This document shows, piece after piece, positions 8,542 through 18,634 of a DNA stretch of 64,000 nt. The notes below the pieces were generated by a model. That model was not told the DNA's origin, did not search any database, and saw nothing but the letters and a program-made list of their open reading frames with translations. The position numbers were made by a program, and so were the translations under genes. This DNA is from JBMOMT01 sp049324835 (lineage in GTDB: Bacteria > Chloroflexota > Anaerolineae > CAYNKW01). Position 1 is the stretch's first letter; every line of letters begins with the position of its first letter. The DNA lies in the NCBI GenBank assembly GCA_049324835.1, contig JBMOMT010000022.1, positions 1 to 64,000 of the forward strand. The letters are read 5' to 3'.

Positions 8542-9261
8542 ATGGCCCATCTGCTGGCTGAAATGGGATGGCCCGACGTGGCCGCTTATCTGGAACAGGA
8601 CGACCGTATCATTTTGCCCACCGGCAGCACCGAGCAACACGGCCGCCACCTGCCGCTGGGCACCGATACCTTTATCCCGCAGGAGCTGGCCTGCCGGTTG
8701 AGCGAACAAGTCGGCGTGCTGGTGGCGCCGGCGGTAGCCTATGGCATGTCGTTGCATCATCTGGGCTTTCCCGGCAGCCTGAGCCTGCGCCCGGAGACGC
8801 TGGCCCGCGTGGTCGAGGATATCCTGCGTAGCCTCTATCGTCACGGTTTCCGGCGGGTTTTGGTGCTCAACGGCCACGGCGGCAATGTGGCCTCGTTGCA
8901 GATGGCGGTGGTCAACGTGTCCACCGAGCTGGCGGATGTGTCTATCCGGCTGCGGCACTGGTGGCGCGAGCCGCTGGTAGACGAAGTGTTGAAGGCGGCC
9001 ATCGGAGTGGCGGGGGCTGGTCACGCCGATGCCGGCGAAACGGCGCCCATGCTGGCCTTGCGCCCGGATGTGGTGCACCTGGAGCGGGCGCAGCACAGTC
9101 CGGATGCGGCGCCGGTCGAATTGCTCACCGAGTTGGTCTTTCGCCAGCACTTTCCCCACGGCGTCATCGGCGCCGACCCGCGCCTGGCCTCGGCAGAATT
9201 GGGCGCCAGGATGCTGGCCGCACTGACCGAAAGTTATGTGGCGCAGTTGAACGCCTGGTGA
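8542..9261 (+). CDS. Creatininase-family amidohydrolase
   Basis: A 239-residue protein. Metal-ligand motifs of the creatininase superfamily are visible: ILPTGSTEQHGRHLPLGTDT near the N-terminus, SLHHLGFPGSLSL, LVLNGHGGNVAS in the middle, and GAGHADAGETAPMLAL towards the C-terminus. Members hydrolyse creatinine or act on cyclic amides such as the pterin-like intermediates of flavin and mycofactocin pathways; the substrate is not predictable here. ATG 8542 is preceded by a GAGGGAG-type site that overlaps the nadD end. It is convergent with the histidine kinase, with a repeat element between them. Confidence 0.88.
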   Translation: MAHLLAEMGWPDVAAYLEQDDRIILPTGSTEQHGRHLPLGTDTFIPQELACRLSEQVGVLVAPAVAYGMSLHHLGFPGSLSLRPETLARVVEDILRSLYRHGFRRVLVLNGHGGNVASLQMAVVNVSTELADVSIRLRHWWREPLVDEVLKAAIGVAGAGHADAGETAPMLALRPDVVHLERAQHSPDAAPVELLTELVFRQHFPHGVIGADPRLASAELGARMLAALTESYVAQLNAW

Positions 9262-9265
9262 GATC

Positions 9266-9402
9266 GATCATTCGTAACTACTCAGCCCCTGCGGGAGTGG
9301 ATGCTTTTGGTGTCACCCTGAGCGAAGCGAAGGGTCTCGTTTCCCGCAGAACGGGATTCTTCGCTTCGCTCAGAATGACAGGCTGAGCAGTTACGATCAT
9401 TC
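9266..9402. repeat. MITE-like element with TIRs and an 8-bp target duplication
   Basis: A 121-bp element (9274-9394) begins GTAACTACTCAGCC and ends with its near-perfect inverse GGCTGAGCAGTTAC. It is flanked by perfect direct repeats GATCATTC (9266-9273 and 9395-9402), as expected of a target-site duplication. Inside lies a second, stronger palindrome: a 22-bp arm at 9310-9331 and its imperfect inverse at 9359-9380, both centred on GAGCGAAGCGAAG. The right flanking repeat contains the kinase stop codon. No protein is encoded. The hairpin may terminate transcription from both sides. Confidence 0.75.
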
Positions 9403-12400
9403 AGGCGAGCCGTCAAAAGGGGGCGCGGCCTGGCGCAGCCACAGGGTAAACGTGCTGCCCTGGCCTTCCTGGCTTGCGACGCTGATGTGACCACCGTGAG
9501 CGCGCAGGATCTCGTCGGCGATGCTCAGGCCCAATCCGGTGCCCGGCACGTGGCCCGATTCGGCCAGGCTGCCGCGGTAGAACCGTTCAAAGAGGCGCGG
9601 CAGATCCTCATCCGAGATGCCCGGCCCGGTGTCCTGCACGGTGAGGGTCACCCAGGCGAGTCCGCCGTCCAGTCTTGGCTCTACCGTCAGCGTCACCTGA
9701 CCGCCGGCAGGGGTAAAGGTGAGGGCATTTTCCACCACCTGCGCCAGAGCCTGGCTCAGGCGGGCCTGATCGCCGTTGACCGGCGGCAGTTCGGGTGGCA
9801 AAGGTTGTACGGTCAGTGTCAGGCCAGTCTTCTGGGCTACGCTGCTGAAACGGGTGGCGATGTCGTTGAGCAGCGACGAGAACCGCACCGGCTGCCAGGT
9901 GGCGAGCACCTGGCCGCTGTCGATGCTCGTCATCTCCAGGATGTCCTGGATCAGGTTGGTCAGCCGGATGGTCTGATCTTCCACCACTTCGATGTAATGC
10001 CCGGTCTTTTCCGGACGGCGGCCCATGCGTAGCAGTTGGGCGTAGAGCCGCAAATTGGCCACCGGCGTGCGTAACTCGTGAGAGACGTTGGCCATGAAGC
10101 GGCGTCTGGCGTTTTCCAGCTCTTTGATGCGGCTGATGTCCTCGTGGCTGGAAACAAAACCGGTCAGTTTTCCATCGGCGAACATGGGGGTGATGGTCAC
10201 GCTTGCCTGGTAGGTGCGACCGTCCTTGCGTCGTAGTGTGGCCTCGCCTTTCCAGCTTTGTCCCCTGGCCATAGCCATTTGTAGCGCCTGCCACTCGGGT
10301 TCGGGCAGCCGCTCGGCCACCAAAAAATTCCCCATCCGACCGATAGCCTCTTCGGCAGTGTAACCGGTGAGGGCGGTAAAGGCCTGGTTGACGTAGCGGA
10401 TGCGCATATCCAGCCCGGCCATGCCGATGGCATCACCCACGCTGCTCAGCACTGCCTCGCTCTTTTCCTGCTCGGCGCGCAGCTCGGCAGTGCGCTCCTC
10501 GACACGCCACTGAAGCTCCTCGGCGTGGCGCTGAACGGTCTGGTACAGGTGCGCGTTTTCGATGGCGATAGCCGTCTGGGCTGCCAGGGCCTCCAGGAAG
10601 CGATGGTCGTCCGGGGAAAAGGCGCCAGGCTGGAACGACTGCACCGAGATAGCGCCCCACAACCGATCGTGGGCCACCAGGGGCACACCCAGCCAGGAGC
10701 GGGCCGGCGGTTGCGAGATGTGATGCGGGGCGGTGGGCAGTGGATCACGCTCCATGTCTCGGATCAGCAGTGGCTGCCGGTGACGCATCACCCAGGGGGT
10801 CAGGCCCGGGCTGGCCAGGGATACGCGTATGCCCGCCGCTCCGGGCACGACGCTGTCTTTTTCCACGGCCAATGCCACCACAAAATCGTCGCTTGTGGGG
10901 TCGTGCAGGATGACGGCAAAAGCATCTGACTGGAGAAGTTTTTGTACCTGGGCGTAAAGACGCTGGAGCAGCAGGTCGATGTCCAGTGCGCCGCCGAGCT
11001 CCAATGCCGTTTCGTACAGGCTGGTCAGCTCTTGCACCTGTCGCCTGGATTCCTGGTACAGCCGGGCGTTTTCGATGGCAATGGCAGCCTGGCTGGCAAA
11101 GGCGGTCAGCAGGCTCAGGTCTTCCGGGGTGTAGGCATCGACTTGTTGGCTCTCGGCGTTGAGCACGCCGATGAGCTGGCCCTTGACGGTCAGCGGCACG
11201 GCCAGCTCCGACCGGCCGATCAGGCCGCCGTCCAGATAACGGGCGTCGAACGTGGTGTCGGCCACATAGATGGGTTGGCCGGTTCGGGCCACGTGGGCGG
11301 TGATGCCTTTTTCGCTGTTCAGGGGCAGGCAAAACTTTTCCGAGTCCTCGGGGTAGCCGCGCCATTCCTGGATGTACAGCTCGTCTCTTTGCCGGTCGAT
11401 CAGCAGCAGGGCGGCGGTGTGGAAATCCAGCACTTTGGCCAATTGGTCCAGGATCAGGCGCAGCACCTCTTTCAGCTCTAGCGTCGAGCCAATGATCTGG
11501 GCCACTTCCTGAAGGGTGGCAGCGATCTGGCGTCGGACCTGTTCCTGCTGGTAGAGTTGGGCGTTCTCGATGGCCACAGCGGCCTGGTTGGCAAAGGGCA
11601 TCACCAGCCGCAGGTGTTCCTGGTTGAACTGGCCCGACTGCTCACCATCTATGGTCAACATGCCGATGACCTGATCGCGAATGGCCAGTGGCACACCCAT
11701 CCAGGATCGGATGCGCTGGTGAGGCGGCTGCCGAAAAGCGGCATAAGCCGTCCGGGCGTCGTCGAGGATGAGCGGTCTACGCTCGTTGACGACGGTCTGG
11801 GTGACACTTTTGTCGGTGATGGGGAAGCGGAGGCCGACGATGGTTGTTGCATCCACAAAGCCGCGGCCACTGACGATCTCCATACAGCCCTGGCGCAGCA
11901 ATTGGATCGAGGCGCTGTCAAAGGGCACCACGCGCGCCAGTTGCTCCAGGATGCGCTCCAACGTCTCCTCCAGGCTGAGCGTCTCGACGACGGCCGCGCT
12001 CGCCTGGCGCAGGGTCTCTGCCTCGTGCATACGACTGCGGGTTTCTTCCAGCAGGCGCGTCTGTTCCAGGGCCGCTGCTGCCAACGGGGTGAAACGCTCC
12101 AGCAGGGCAATATCCTCAGGTGTAAAAGTGAGCGGTGGGGCGTATACCATCGACAGCACGCCGTGCAACCGCTGGCCCCAGACGATGGGCAGGGCGGCGC
12201 AGGCGGCGAAATGGCCGCCGTCGTGCTGCGACGTCCGGCCCGCCCAGGTACCGTAATCGTCCACCACCTGGGTCTGGCCCGTTTCCAACACCTTGCCGGA
12301 GAGGCCCTGGCCCCTTTGGAGCACCTCGCCGATAAAAGTCGACGCCGGGTCGTGACTGATGGCCAGCTGCAGGTCGTCGGTGGCGGGTCGATAGAGATAG

Positions 12401-13968
12401 ATGCCACCGTCTCTGGCTTCCAGCAGGCCAACAGCCCGATCCACGATGGCACGCAGCAGATCGTCCAGGCTGGGCTGGGCGCTCAGATCCAGGGCTGTTT
12501 CGTGCAGGGCGGCCAGCATTTCCGCCCGCCGATGGCTTTCTCGCTCGGCCCGTTTGCGGGCGGTGATATCGACCTGGGCGCAGATGCCCATGAGGATGTG
12601 GCCGCTGGCGTCGCGCAGGGGATACTCGCTGACCAGCACATCGCAGGTGTTGCCGTCGGCGCGCCGGTCTTGATATTCCAGACCGTGGAAAGACTGGCCG
12701 CGGAACACGGCGGCGATGGTTTGCTGCGTTTCGGCAACGTTTCTTTTTTGGACCATCAGATCGTACATCGTCTGGCCAATAGCCTGCCGGGCAGACCAGC
12801 CATAGAGTGCCTCGCAGGCGAGGTTCCAATGGAGGATCTTGCCGTCGCGGTCGAAGGCCCAACAGGCCACGGGCAGGCCCTCAAAGAGATCGCGGAATTG
12901 TCTTTCACTCTCCTGAAGCCTCTGTTCCGCGAGTTTGCGCTCGCTGATGTCGCGTAGCACGATCACCTGGCTCAAGAGTTGTCCGCGCCAGTCGGTGAGC
13001 GGCGAGATACGAACGTCGTAGGTTGGCTGTTGTGGCCCCCGGTTGAACGCCAGCTCGCGGCGCACGCCGACGGCTGTGTCGTCGTGTTTCATATCGATGG
13101 GCCATTCGGGCAACAGTTGGGTCAAGAATTGGCCAACGGCCTGGCGTGCTCTCAGGCCGATGAGTCCCTCGGCGGCGGGGTTGAGTTCCAGGATGCGGCC
13201 CTGGGCATCGAGCACGAGCACGGCATCCTGGATACCCTCGATGATGGCCTGGTGCGCCACAGGCATGATTTCGCCCAGCCGCAGGTGGAGCAGGCTCCAG
13301 GCCAACGAGAGGCCTGTCACGACAAAGGCCAGCGGCACGATCTCGACGCGGGTCTGGTGGGCCAGATCCAGGCTGCTGCCCACCCAGGGAGCGAGCGCTC
13401 CCAGGAGCAGCATGAACGTCTGGCGGCGGTAGAGCAGCCGCGAACGAAACAACGACTGGAGCAAAAAGACCAGGCCACTCAAAAGCAGGCCATAGGCATA
13501 GGCTGCGTAAAGCCACAATCCCCAGCCAAAGTGGTGCGCCAGAACCAGAGGCGAACGGCTGGTGTCCAACGTCAGGGCCGACCAGATCAGGCCGTGAGCC
13601 TGATTGGTGAAGGCCAGCGCCAGCGTGATCAGCGGTGCGATGCCGAGCAGGATCATATTGCGGCGGGTGAGCCATTTTTCTCGGCCGCTGTAAAAGAGGA
13701 TGTAACAAAACCAGGCGATGGGCGCGCTGACCACACCCAGATACTGGATTTTGAGCCAGAAGACTTTGGTGGTCAGGCCGGTGGCGCTCAGTCTCAGGGT
13801 ATAACTGATCGTCCACACGGTGATGGCTGCGGTCACCAGGGCGGCGATCCTCATCCGGGAGCCGCGGAAGCGTTGCCAGATGTAGAGGGTCAGCCCAATC
13901 AACAGGACAGACACGCCGATCAAGAGGGCGGCGTAGGGCGTCCACTGCCAGGCGGAAGGGTTCATCAT
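9397..13968 (-). CDS. Multi-sensor membrane histidine kinase (PAS/GAF)
   Basis: A 1523-residue protein. The first roughly 230 residues contain about seven hydrophobic helices, like the 7TM N-terminal region of some sensor kinases. PAS domains follow (about 235-345 and 355-475), then four GAF domains (about 490-645, 665-810, 830-975 and 1000-1150), a third PAS/PAC (about 1175-1290), and a HisKA domain with the phospho-acceptor His near residue 1297 in SHELRTPVANL. The HATPase domain has an N-box (VVENALTFTP), DTGPGIS, FERFYRG and GTGLGLSI. There is no receiver domain and no response regulator gene nearby. The start pairs with GAGAGAG upstream. It lies 61 bp downstream of the TPR gene and may share its transcript. 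The stop codon is within the flanking repeat of the MITE at 9266-9402. Confidence 0.93.
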   Translation of the reverse strand: MMNPSAWQWTPYAALLIGVSVLLIGLTLYIWQRFRGSRMRIAALVTAAITVWTISYTLRLSATGLTTKVFWLKIQYLGVVSAPIAWFCYILFYSGREKWLTRRNMILLGIAPLITLALAFTNQAHGLIWSALTLDTSRSPLVLAHHFGWGLWLYAAYAYGLLLSGLVFLLQSLFRSRLLYRRQTFMLLLGALAPWVGSSLDLAHQTRVEIVPLAFVVTGLSLAWSLLHLRLGEIMPVAHQAIIEGIQDAVLVLDAQGRILELNPAAEGLIGLRARQAVGQFLTQLLPEWPIDMKHDDTAVGVRRELAFNRGPQQPTYDVRISPLTDWRGQLLSQVIVLRDISERKLAEQRLQESERQFRDLFEGLPVACWAFDRDGKILHWNLACEALYGWSARQAIGQTMYDLMVQKRNVAETQQTIAAVFRGQSFHGLEYQDRRADGNTCDVLVSEYPLRDASGHILMGICAQVDITARKRAERESHRRAEMLAALHETALDLSAQPSLDDLLRAIVDRAVGLLEARDGGIYLYRPATDDLQLAISHDPASTFIGEVLQRGQGLSGKVLETGQTQVVDDYGTWAGRTSQHDGGHFAACAALPIVWGQRLHGVLSMVYAPPLTFTPEDIALLERFTPLAAAALEQTRLLEETRSRMHEAETLRQASAAVVETLSLEETLERILEQLARVVPFDSASIQLLRQGCMEIVSGRGFVDATTIVGLRFPITDKSVTQTVVNERRPLILDDARTAYAAFRQPPHQRIRSWMGVPLAIRDQVIGMLTIDGEQSGQFNQEHLRLVMPFANQAAVAIENAQLYQQEQVRRQIAATLQEVAQIIGSTLELKEVLRLILDQLAKVLDFHTAALLLIDRQRDELYIQEWRGYPEDSEKFCLPLNSEKGITAHVARTGQPIYVADTTFDARYLDGGLIGRSELAVPLTVKGQLIGVLNAESQQVDAYTPEDLSLLTAFASQAAIAIENARLYQESRRQVQELTSLYETALELGGALDIDLLLQRLYAQVQKLLQSDAFAVILHDPTSDDFVVALAVEKDSVVPGAAGIRVSLASPGLTPWVMRHRQPLLIRDMERDPLPTAPHHISQPPARSWLGVPLVAHDRLWGAISVQSFQPGAFSPDDHRFLEALAAQTAIAIENAHLYQTVQRHAEELQWRVEERTAELRAEQEKSEAVLSSVGDAIGMAGLDMRIRYVNQAFTALTGYTAEEAIGRMGNFLVAERLPEPEWQALQMAMARGQSWKGEATLRRKDGRTYQASVTITPMFADGKLTGFVSSHEDISRIKELENARRRFMANVSHELRTPVANLRLYAQLLRMGRRPEKTGHYIEVVEDQTIRLTNLIQDILEMTSIDSGQVLATWQPVRFSSLLNDIATRFSSVAQKTGLTLTVQPLPPELPPVNGDQARLSQALAQVVENALTFTPAGGQVTLTVEPRLDGGLAWVTLTVQDTGPGISDEDLPRLFERFYRGSLAESGHVPGTGLGLSIADEILRAHGGHISVASQEGQGSTFTLWLRQAAPPFDGSPE

Positions 13969-14029
13969 CTCTCTCGTCGCGGAACGGTCGATCTGGTTGG
14001 GCGCATGGGTGTCCGGTCGGCTCAGACGT

Positions 14030-17000
14030 TCAACGTGTCGGGTTGATACTCTGCATGGCCGACCACAACAGGTCTAACAGCGGCCGGGCCAGCCATGTTA
14101 CACCAGGGTGACGTCTCTGCATGGCATCCAGGTCGTCGAGGGCCATTTGGAGCGTGGTTTCGGCGTTGGGGGCGATACTGGCGCGCCGCAGACCCTCCTG
14201 GTACCACTCGGCGGCCTGGAGGCTCTTGCCCTGAACCAGCGCCAGCAATCCGGCTTTGAAGGCGGCCACGGCGTCCTGTGGTTGCAGCGTGGCGGCCAGG
14301 GTAAACTCTTCCCAGGCAGAGATGTAATCGCCGGCTGCCAGGTATTCCTGGCCCAGCTGGCGATGGAAAAGGCCCAGGATCGGCTGGATCAACCAGCGCA
14401 GCGAGGGGTTGGCTTCCATGTGAGCCGTCAGATCACTCAGGCCCACCTGAAGCGTGGGCAGATAGGCATCGGGCTCTGCCGCGGCGTGGGCCTGGGCCCG
14501 TCGTAGCCCCTCGACATACCAGTCGTTTGCCGCGCCGGCTTTGCCCTGAGCGGCGGCCGCCAGGCCGGCGTTAAAGGCGACTTCGGCTTCTTTTGGCAGG
14601 AGCAACGCGCCGGTCGCCGAGTCGGCTTCGGCCAGGTAATAGCGCCCGGCCTGATAGTGGTTCCAGCCTCGCAGCCAGTGGAAAACGCCCCAGGCTTCGA
14701 TGTGGATGTAAGCGTGCCATTGTTGGCTGGCCTGGTCGGCGGGGTTCAAGGCGAGGGCGCGGTCGATGTCGGCCTGGGCAATTTGGAGCATCGTCCAGGC
14801 CTGCGCCTCGTCGCCTGGCTGGTTGAGAAAAATGTGTTGCGCCAGAACGGTTTCCAGGCGGGCGACAAACTGCCAGTAAAAGTCGTTGTCGGGCGCGTAT
14901 TGCAGCGCCTCGCCGTAGCTGGCGATGGCCTGGCGCACCTGTTGCTGGTAATCGTAGCCGGGGCAGAAGCGCAGCAGGAATTCCACCTGGGCGCGGGTGC
15001 GATAGGTCCAATCGTCCGTTGGGCGCAGGGCCAGGGCGCGGTCGAGATCCGCGATGGCCAGGTTGAGCTGCTCGACGGCCTCTTGTTTTTCCGCGGCCGC
15101 GGCTGTGTCGTCGGAGCAGCGGCTGGCGTCGGCCAGCAGCCAGTGGCTCATGGCGCGCGAGATGATCATGACCGGGTCATCCGGGGCCAGGGCGATGGCT
15201 TTTTCCCAGGCCTGGATGGTGGCCTCGTACGCTTCCAGCCGGAAATGGCCGTACCCGACGGCCAGCCAGACTTCGGGCAGATCCGGTTCGGAGGCGGCAG
15301 CCTGCTGGAACCGGGTCAGGGCGCGACCAAAAACGTCCTGGGATTGGGCCTCGAGTTCCTGCTGGCGATCGGCGTTTTCTTTTTGGGCTGCGGCATCGCT
15401 CAATTCGATGGCCTGTTGGAAGAGGAGCCAGCCTTGCGCCAGGTGCGCCTGGCCGTTCTGTGGCTCGAGGGCCAGTGCCTGTTCGTATTGCGCCTGAGCG
15501 GCCTGGGTCTGTTTCAAGACCTGATAGATAGCGCCCCGCCGAACAAAAAAGACGTCATCTTGAGGGTACAGATCGGTGGCCCGGTCCAGGTCGGCCAGGG
15601 CCTGTTGGAGTTTTTCCTGGCCGGCGGCCTGATCACCCTCGGCCAGCAGCGCCAGCCCCCAGCTCTCGTGGGCCATGGCGCGGTAGGCGTAATCCTGGTT
15701 GTCGGCGTTGGGGTGTTGTAGGGCCGCCGAGTAATCGTCGATGGCGCGCTCAAAGTGGCCCATCTGCGCCTGGACGGCAGCCCGACTGCGGAGTGCGGTG
15801 AGGTTCTGGGGGGCCAGTTGCAGCAGGCGGCTATAAGAATCGGCGGCTTTTTGGAGCCACCATTCGGCGAGGTAGGGCCGATCCTCGTTGGCGGCGCGGA
15901 TGGCCGCGTCGCGCTGCGAGTTGCCCTGGATCATCAGGTGGTAAACCCTCATCTCGCGCCCGATCTGCAGGCTTGCCAGGACGATGATGCCGCCGGCGAT
16001 GGCCGTGGTGAGCGCGCGCAGCCACAGGGGGTAACCGTGCGGGCGGCGCACCTGCCACAGCGCCAGCACGGCGCTGGCCAGCAGCAGAACGACGCTCAAG
16101 GCGGGGTAAATATCGGGTGCGATGAGCCATGGCCGGGGAAAGACGAATCGAAGACCGGCCAGCGCCACGCCTGCCCCCCCCACCCACCAGAACAATCGGG
16201 TTTGTGGGGCCAGATGTGCCTGGATGTAGAGTGGCCGGACGACGAGCCACCAGAAGGGCGGCAGCAGCAGGCCGATGTACAGGTAGGGGTAGAGATCGGC
16301 CAGGCTGTAGGGCCCGATCAGATCCATGAGCAGGGTATGGGGCGCCCAGATGGTGAGCAGCAGAAACAGCGCCAGACCCAGCAGGCTCAGGCCGTAGAGC
16401 ACCCCCATACGACTGGCCAACACCCGGTAGCCAAACGAGGTCACGCGGGCCTGAGCGGCAAAGGCGCGGATGTGGCTTTGCAGCGCCGTGTACCAGGCGA
16501 TGCTGCCTTTTATTTCGAGCTGGCCCTGTGGCGTTTGAACGATGGTGCGCGAGTTGTCGTCCATGGGGCCGTGGAAAAACTCGATGTCGGCAATCGAGAT
16601 GCGCTCGATCTCTTGCCAGGTTGTGGTCTGCTCCGTGTCGCTCTGACCCACCGTCAATCCGTGCAGGTCCAGGCGCACCGTCTCGGCCTGGGCAGCCTGC
16701 ACGGTTCGGAGAGGGGTGCGCAGGATGAGGACGACGCCCAAAATGGTATAAGCCAGCAGATAGAGCAGCAACAGGGCCAGCGCCTGCTGAAGGGCAAACT
16801 CGGCCTCAAAAGAGGGCTGCACACTCAGGGCCATGGTCTGGCTCAGAGTGGGACTGAAATCGGGGTTGGGAGCGGTCAGCGGCGAGGGGTAAAAGTGAAC
16901 AGCGGCGTCTATGATACTTTCCATCTGCACGTGAATGGCCAGCATGGGGATGGCAAAAGCAAAAACGGCCAGCAGCACCAGTCCGGCGCGACGGAAGGCA

Positions 17001-18631
17001 ATCAGGGCCGGGTGCTGAAAGCGTCTGAGGTACTGGCGTCTGGTGAGGTTCTGGGTGGTGGTGGAGGCGGTCTCTCGCTCCTCCAGCGACAGCCGTTGAT
17101 TGGTGGTCAGTTGTTGTAACCGCTCGGCGATCTCGGTTGCGCCGACACGGTCGCCCCCATTTTGGTAGAGGCGCAGGGCCTGTCGGAACTGGGTCAGCCC
17201 TGCGGTGTGTTGGCCTGTCCGGATGTGGACTTCGGCCAGCAGGCCGTGCGTCTCGGCTTCGAGTTCCAGATCGTGGTAGGCCTGGATCACTGGCAGGGCC
17301 TTTTCCAGGTGCGCCTGGGCCTGGGCGAACCTGGCCAGACGGAGGCAGGCCTGCCCCAGACCGGCCTGGATGCTGGCGCGGCGATACTCGCCCAGGAGAT
17401 TCTGGCTCTCGTCCAGCAGCCTGCCGAAAATGGTCGCTGCCTGGGCCGCATCTCCCATCGTCAGGTAAAGGTTGGCCAGTTTTTCGTCGGCCTGGATGCG
17501 GCCGGCGGCGGTATCCAGCGTGCTCAAGAGCCTGCGGGCCCGGCGATACCACTGCGCGCCGGTGACGAATAATCGGGCAATGATCCAGTCTTGATCCTGG
17601 AGCGCCGGCCAAAAGCCCGGACGCCACACCCTCAGACCAAAGTGAAGGCTCAGGTAAACGATGAGCGGCAGCAGGCCGCGCAACGAGAGCAACCCCGCCA
17701 GCCAACGCTGCCAGCGCTGGCCGCCGGCTACCACCAGCTCGCGGTAGCCGCGCGCCGAGACGGCCAGGTCGACGTGGGCATCGCCCAGGTTGATCTGGGT
17801 GAAGGCCTGTTCGGCGGTCATATCGGGTTGGCGGGCAAAAGCTTCCAGCGCCGTCTGGTATTGCTCGATGGCTTCGACGTGCAGGCCGGTTCTCGCCAGG
17901 GCCGCCCCGTAGGCCCGCACCACAAAAGGCCGCAGATGGGGAGAGAGATCGGGCTTGCGGTTCAGGTCTTGCAGGCGGGCCAGACTGACCTGCCACTGAC
18001 CACGCAACTGAGCCAGGCGCGCGCCGTGATAAGCCAGCAGATCGTCGAGATGGGCCAGCCACGGCGCCGAGAGGGCTTCCAGGTAGGGCCGGACTTCAAC
18101 AGCCGTGCTCAACAGGCGATCCACCTCTGCCAGGCGGCGTTCGCCGGTGTAGGTGTGGAACGTGCGGCCCAGGTGATACAGTCCTTGTTCGGGGTCAGCG
18201 ATCAGGGCGTGGTACACCAGGTTCAGGTCTTGGGTGAACGGATCGTGGTGAGGATGGGTTTGCCAAAAGTCCAGCGCCCGCTGGTGAGCTTGTACAAAGG
18301 CCTGCCGGTCGATCTGGATCCAGCGGCGCAACAGAATCTGCCGCTCGGTGGCCTGCACGGCAAAGCAGGCAGCATCTGGATCGTCGGTGGTGCGGACGAA
18401 GGAAAAGCGGGTCAACCGGGCCAACAGCCGCTCGTCTCGTTGGTCGTCGCGGGCGCGCAGGGCGGTGAACAACGCCAGGTCGAACTCGTGCGGTACGGCG
18501 GCCAGGTACAACCCCTCGGCCAGCAGAGGATGGGCGCGCTCGAGGATCTGGTCGAGTAATTGGGCCACCAGGTCGTGATCGAGTTGCGCCGCCGGGGGTG
18601 GAGAAACGTCCGGGTGTGTGGGTTCTGTCAT
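14030..18631 (-). CDS. Winged-helix/TPR/membrane protein of the CHAT-STAND cassette
   Basis: A 1533-residue protein. Residues 20-130 look like the winged-helix segment that follows the NTPase in STAND proteins (DLALFTALRARDD ... LLARLTRFSFVR ... QAFVQAHQRALDFW). TPR-like helices follow (about 190-300 and 370-510), interrupted by a hydrophobic stretch near 315-335. A membrane region has two spans at about 547-568 and 615-637, a roughly 90-residue soluble domain, and four or five more spans between 740 and 895. At least ten further TPR units fill residues 920-1533. It starts 3 nt after the ATPase stop, with no clear Shine-Dalgarno, implying translational coupling. I infer a membrane-bound sensor/scaffold half of a split STAND switch. 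Confidence 0.85.
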   Translation of the reverse strand: MTEPTHPDVSPPPAAQLDHDLVAQLLDQILERAHPLLAEGLYLAAVPHEFDLALFTALRARDDQRDERLLARLTRFSFVRTTDDPDAACFAVQATERQILLRRWIQIDRQAFVQAHQRALDFWQTHPHHDPFTQDLNLVYHALIADPEQGLYHLGRTFHTYTGERRLAEVDRLLSTAVEVRPYLEALSAPWLAHLDDLLAYHGARLAQLRGQWQVSLARLQDLNRKPDLSPHLRPFVVRAYGAALARTGLHVEAIEQYQTALEAFARQPDMTAEQAFTQINLGDAHVDLAVSARGYRELVVAGGQRWQRWLAGLLSLRGLLPLIVYLSLHFGLRVWRPGFWPALQDQDWIIARLFVTGAQWYRRARRLLSTLDTAAGRIQADEKLANLYLTMGDAAQAATIFGRLLDESQNLLGEYRRASIQAGLGQACLRLARFAQAQAHLEKALPVIQAYHDLELEAETHGLLAEVHIRTGQHTAGLTQFRQALRLYQNGGDRVGATEIAERLQQLTTNQRLSLEERETASTTTQNLTRRQYLRRFQHPALIAFRRAGLVLLAVFAFAIPMLAIHVQMESIIDAAVHFYPSPLTAPNPDFSPTLSQTMALSVQPSFEAEFALQQALALLLLYLLAYTILGVVLILRTPLRTVQAAQAETVRLDLHGLTVGQSDTEQTTTWQEIERISIADIEFFHGPMDDNSRTIVQTPQGQLEIKGSIAWYTALQSHIRAFAAQARVTSFGYRVLASRMGVLYGLSLLGLALFLLLTIWAPHTLLMDLIGPYSLADLYPYLYIGLLLPPFWWLVVRPLYIQAHLAPQTRLFWWVGGAGVALAGLRFVFPRPWLIAPDIYPALSVVLLLASAVLALWQVRRPHGYPLWLRALTTAIAGGIIVLASLQIGREMRVYHLMIQGNSQRDAAIRAANEDRPYLAEWWLQKAADSYSRLLQLAPQNLTALRSRAAVQAQMGHFERAIDDYSAALQHPNADNQDYAYRAMAHESWGLALLAEGDQAAGQEKLQQALADLDRATDLYPQDDVFFVRRGAIYQVLKQTQAAQAQYEQALALEPQNGQAHLAQGWLLFQQAIELSDAAAQKENADRQQELEAQSQDVFGRALTRFQQAAASEPDLPEVWLAVGYGHFRLEAYEATIQAWEKAIALAPDDPVMIISRAMSHWLLADASRCSDDTAAAAEKQEAVEQLNLAIADLDRALALRPTDDWTYRTRAQVEFLLRFCPGYDYQQQVRQAIASYGEALQYAPDNDFYWQFVARLETVLAQHIFLNQPGDEAQAWTMLQIAQADIDRALALNPADQASQQWHAYIHIEAWGVFHWLRGWNHYQAGRYYLAEADSATGALLLPKEAEVAFNAGLAAAAQGKAGAANDWYVEGLRRAQAHAAAEPDAYLPTLQVGLSDLTAHMEANPSLRWLIQPILGLFHRQLGQEYLAAGDYISAWEEFTLAATLQPQDAVAAFKAGLLALVQGKSLQAAEWYQEGLRRASIAPNAETTLQMALDDLDAMQRRHPGVTWLARPLLDLLWSAMQSINPTR

Positions 18632-18634
18632 GGG

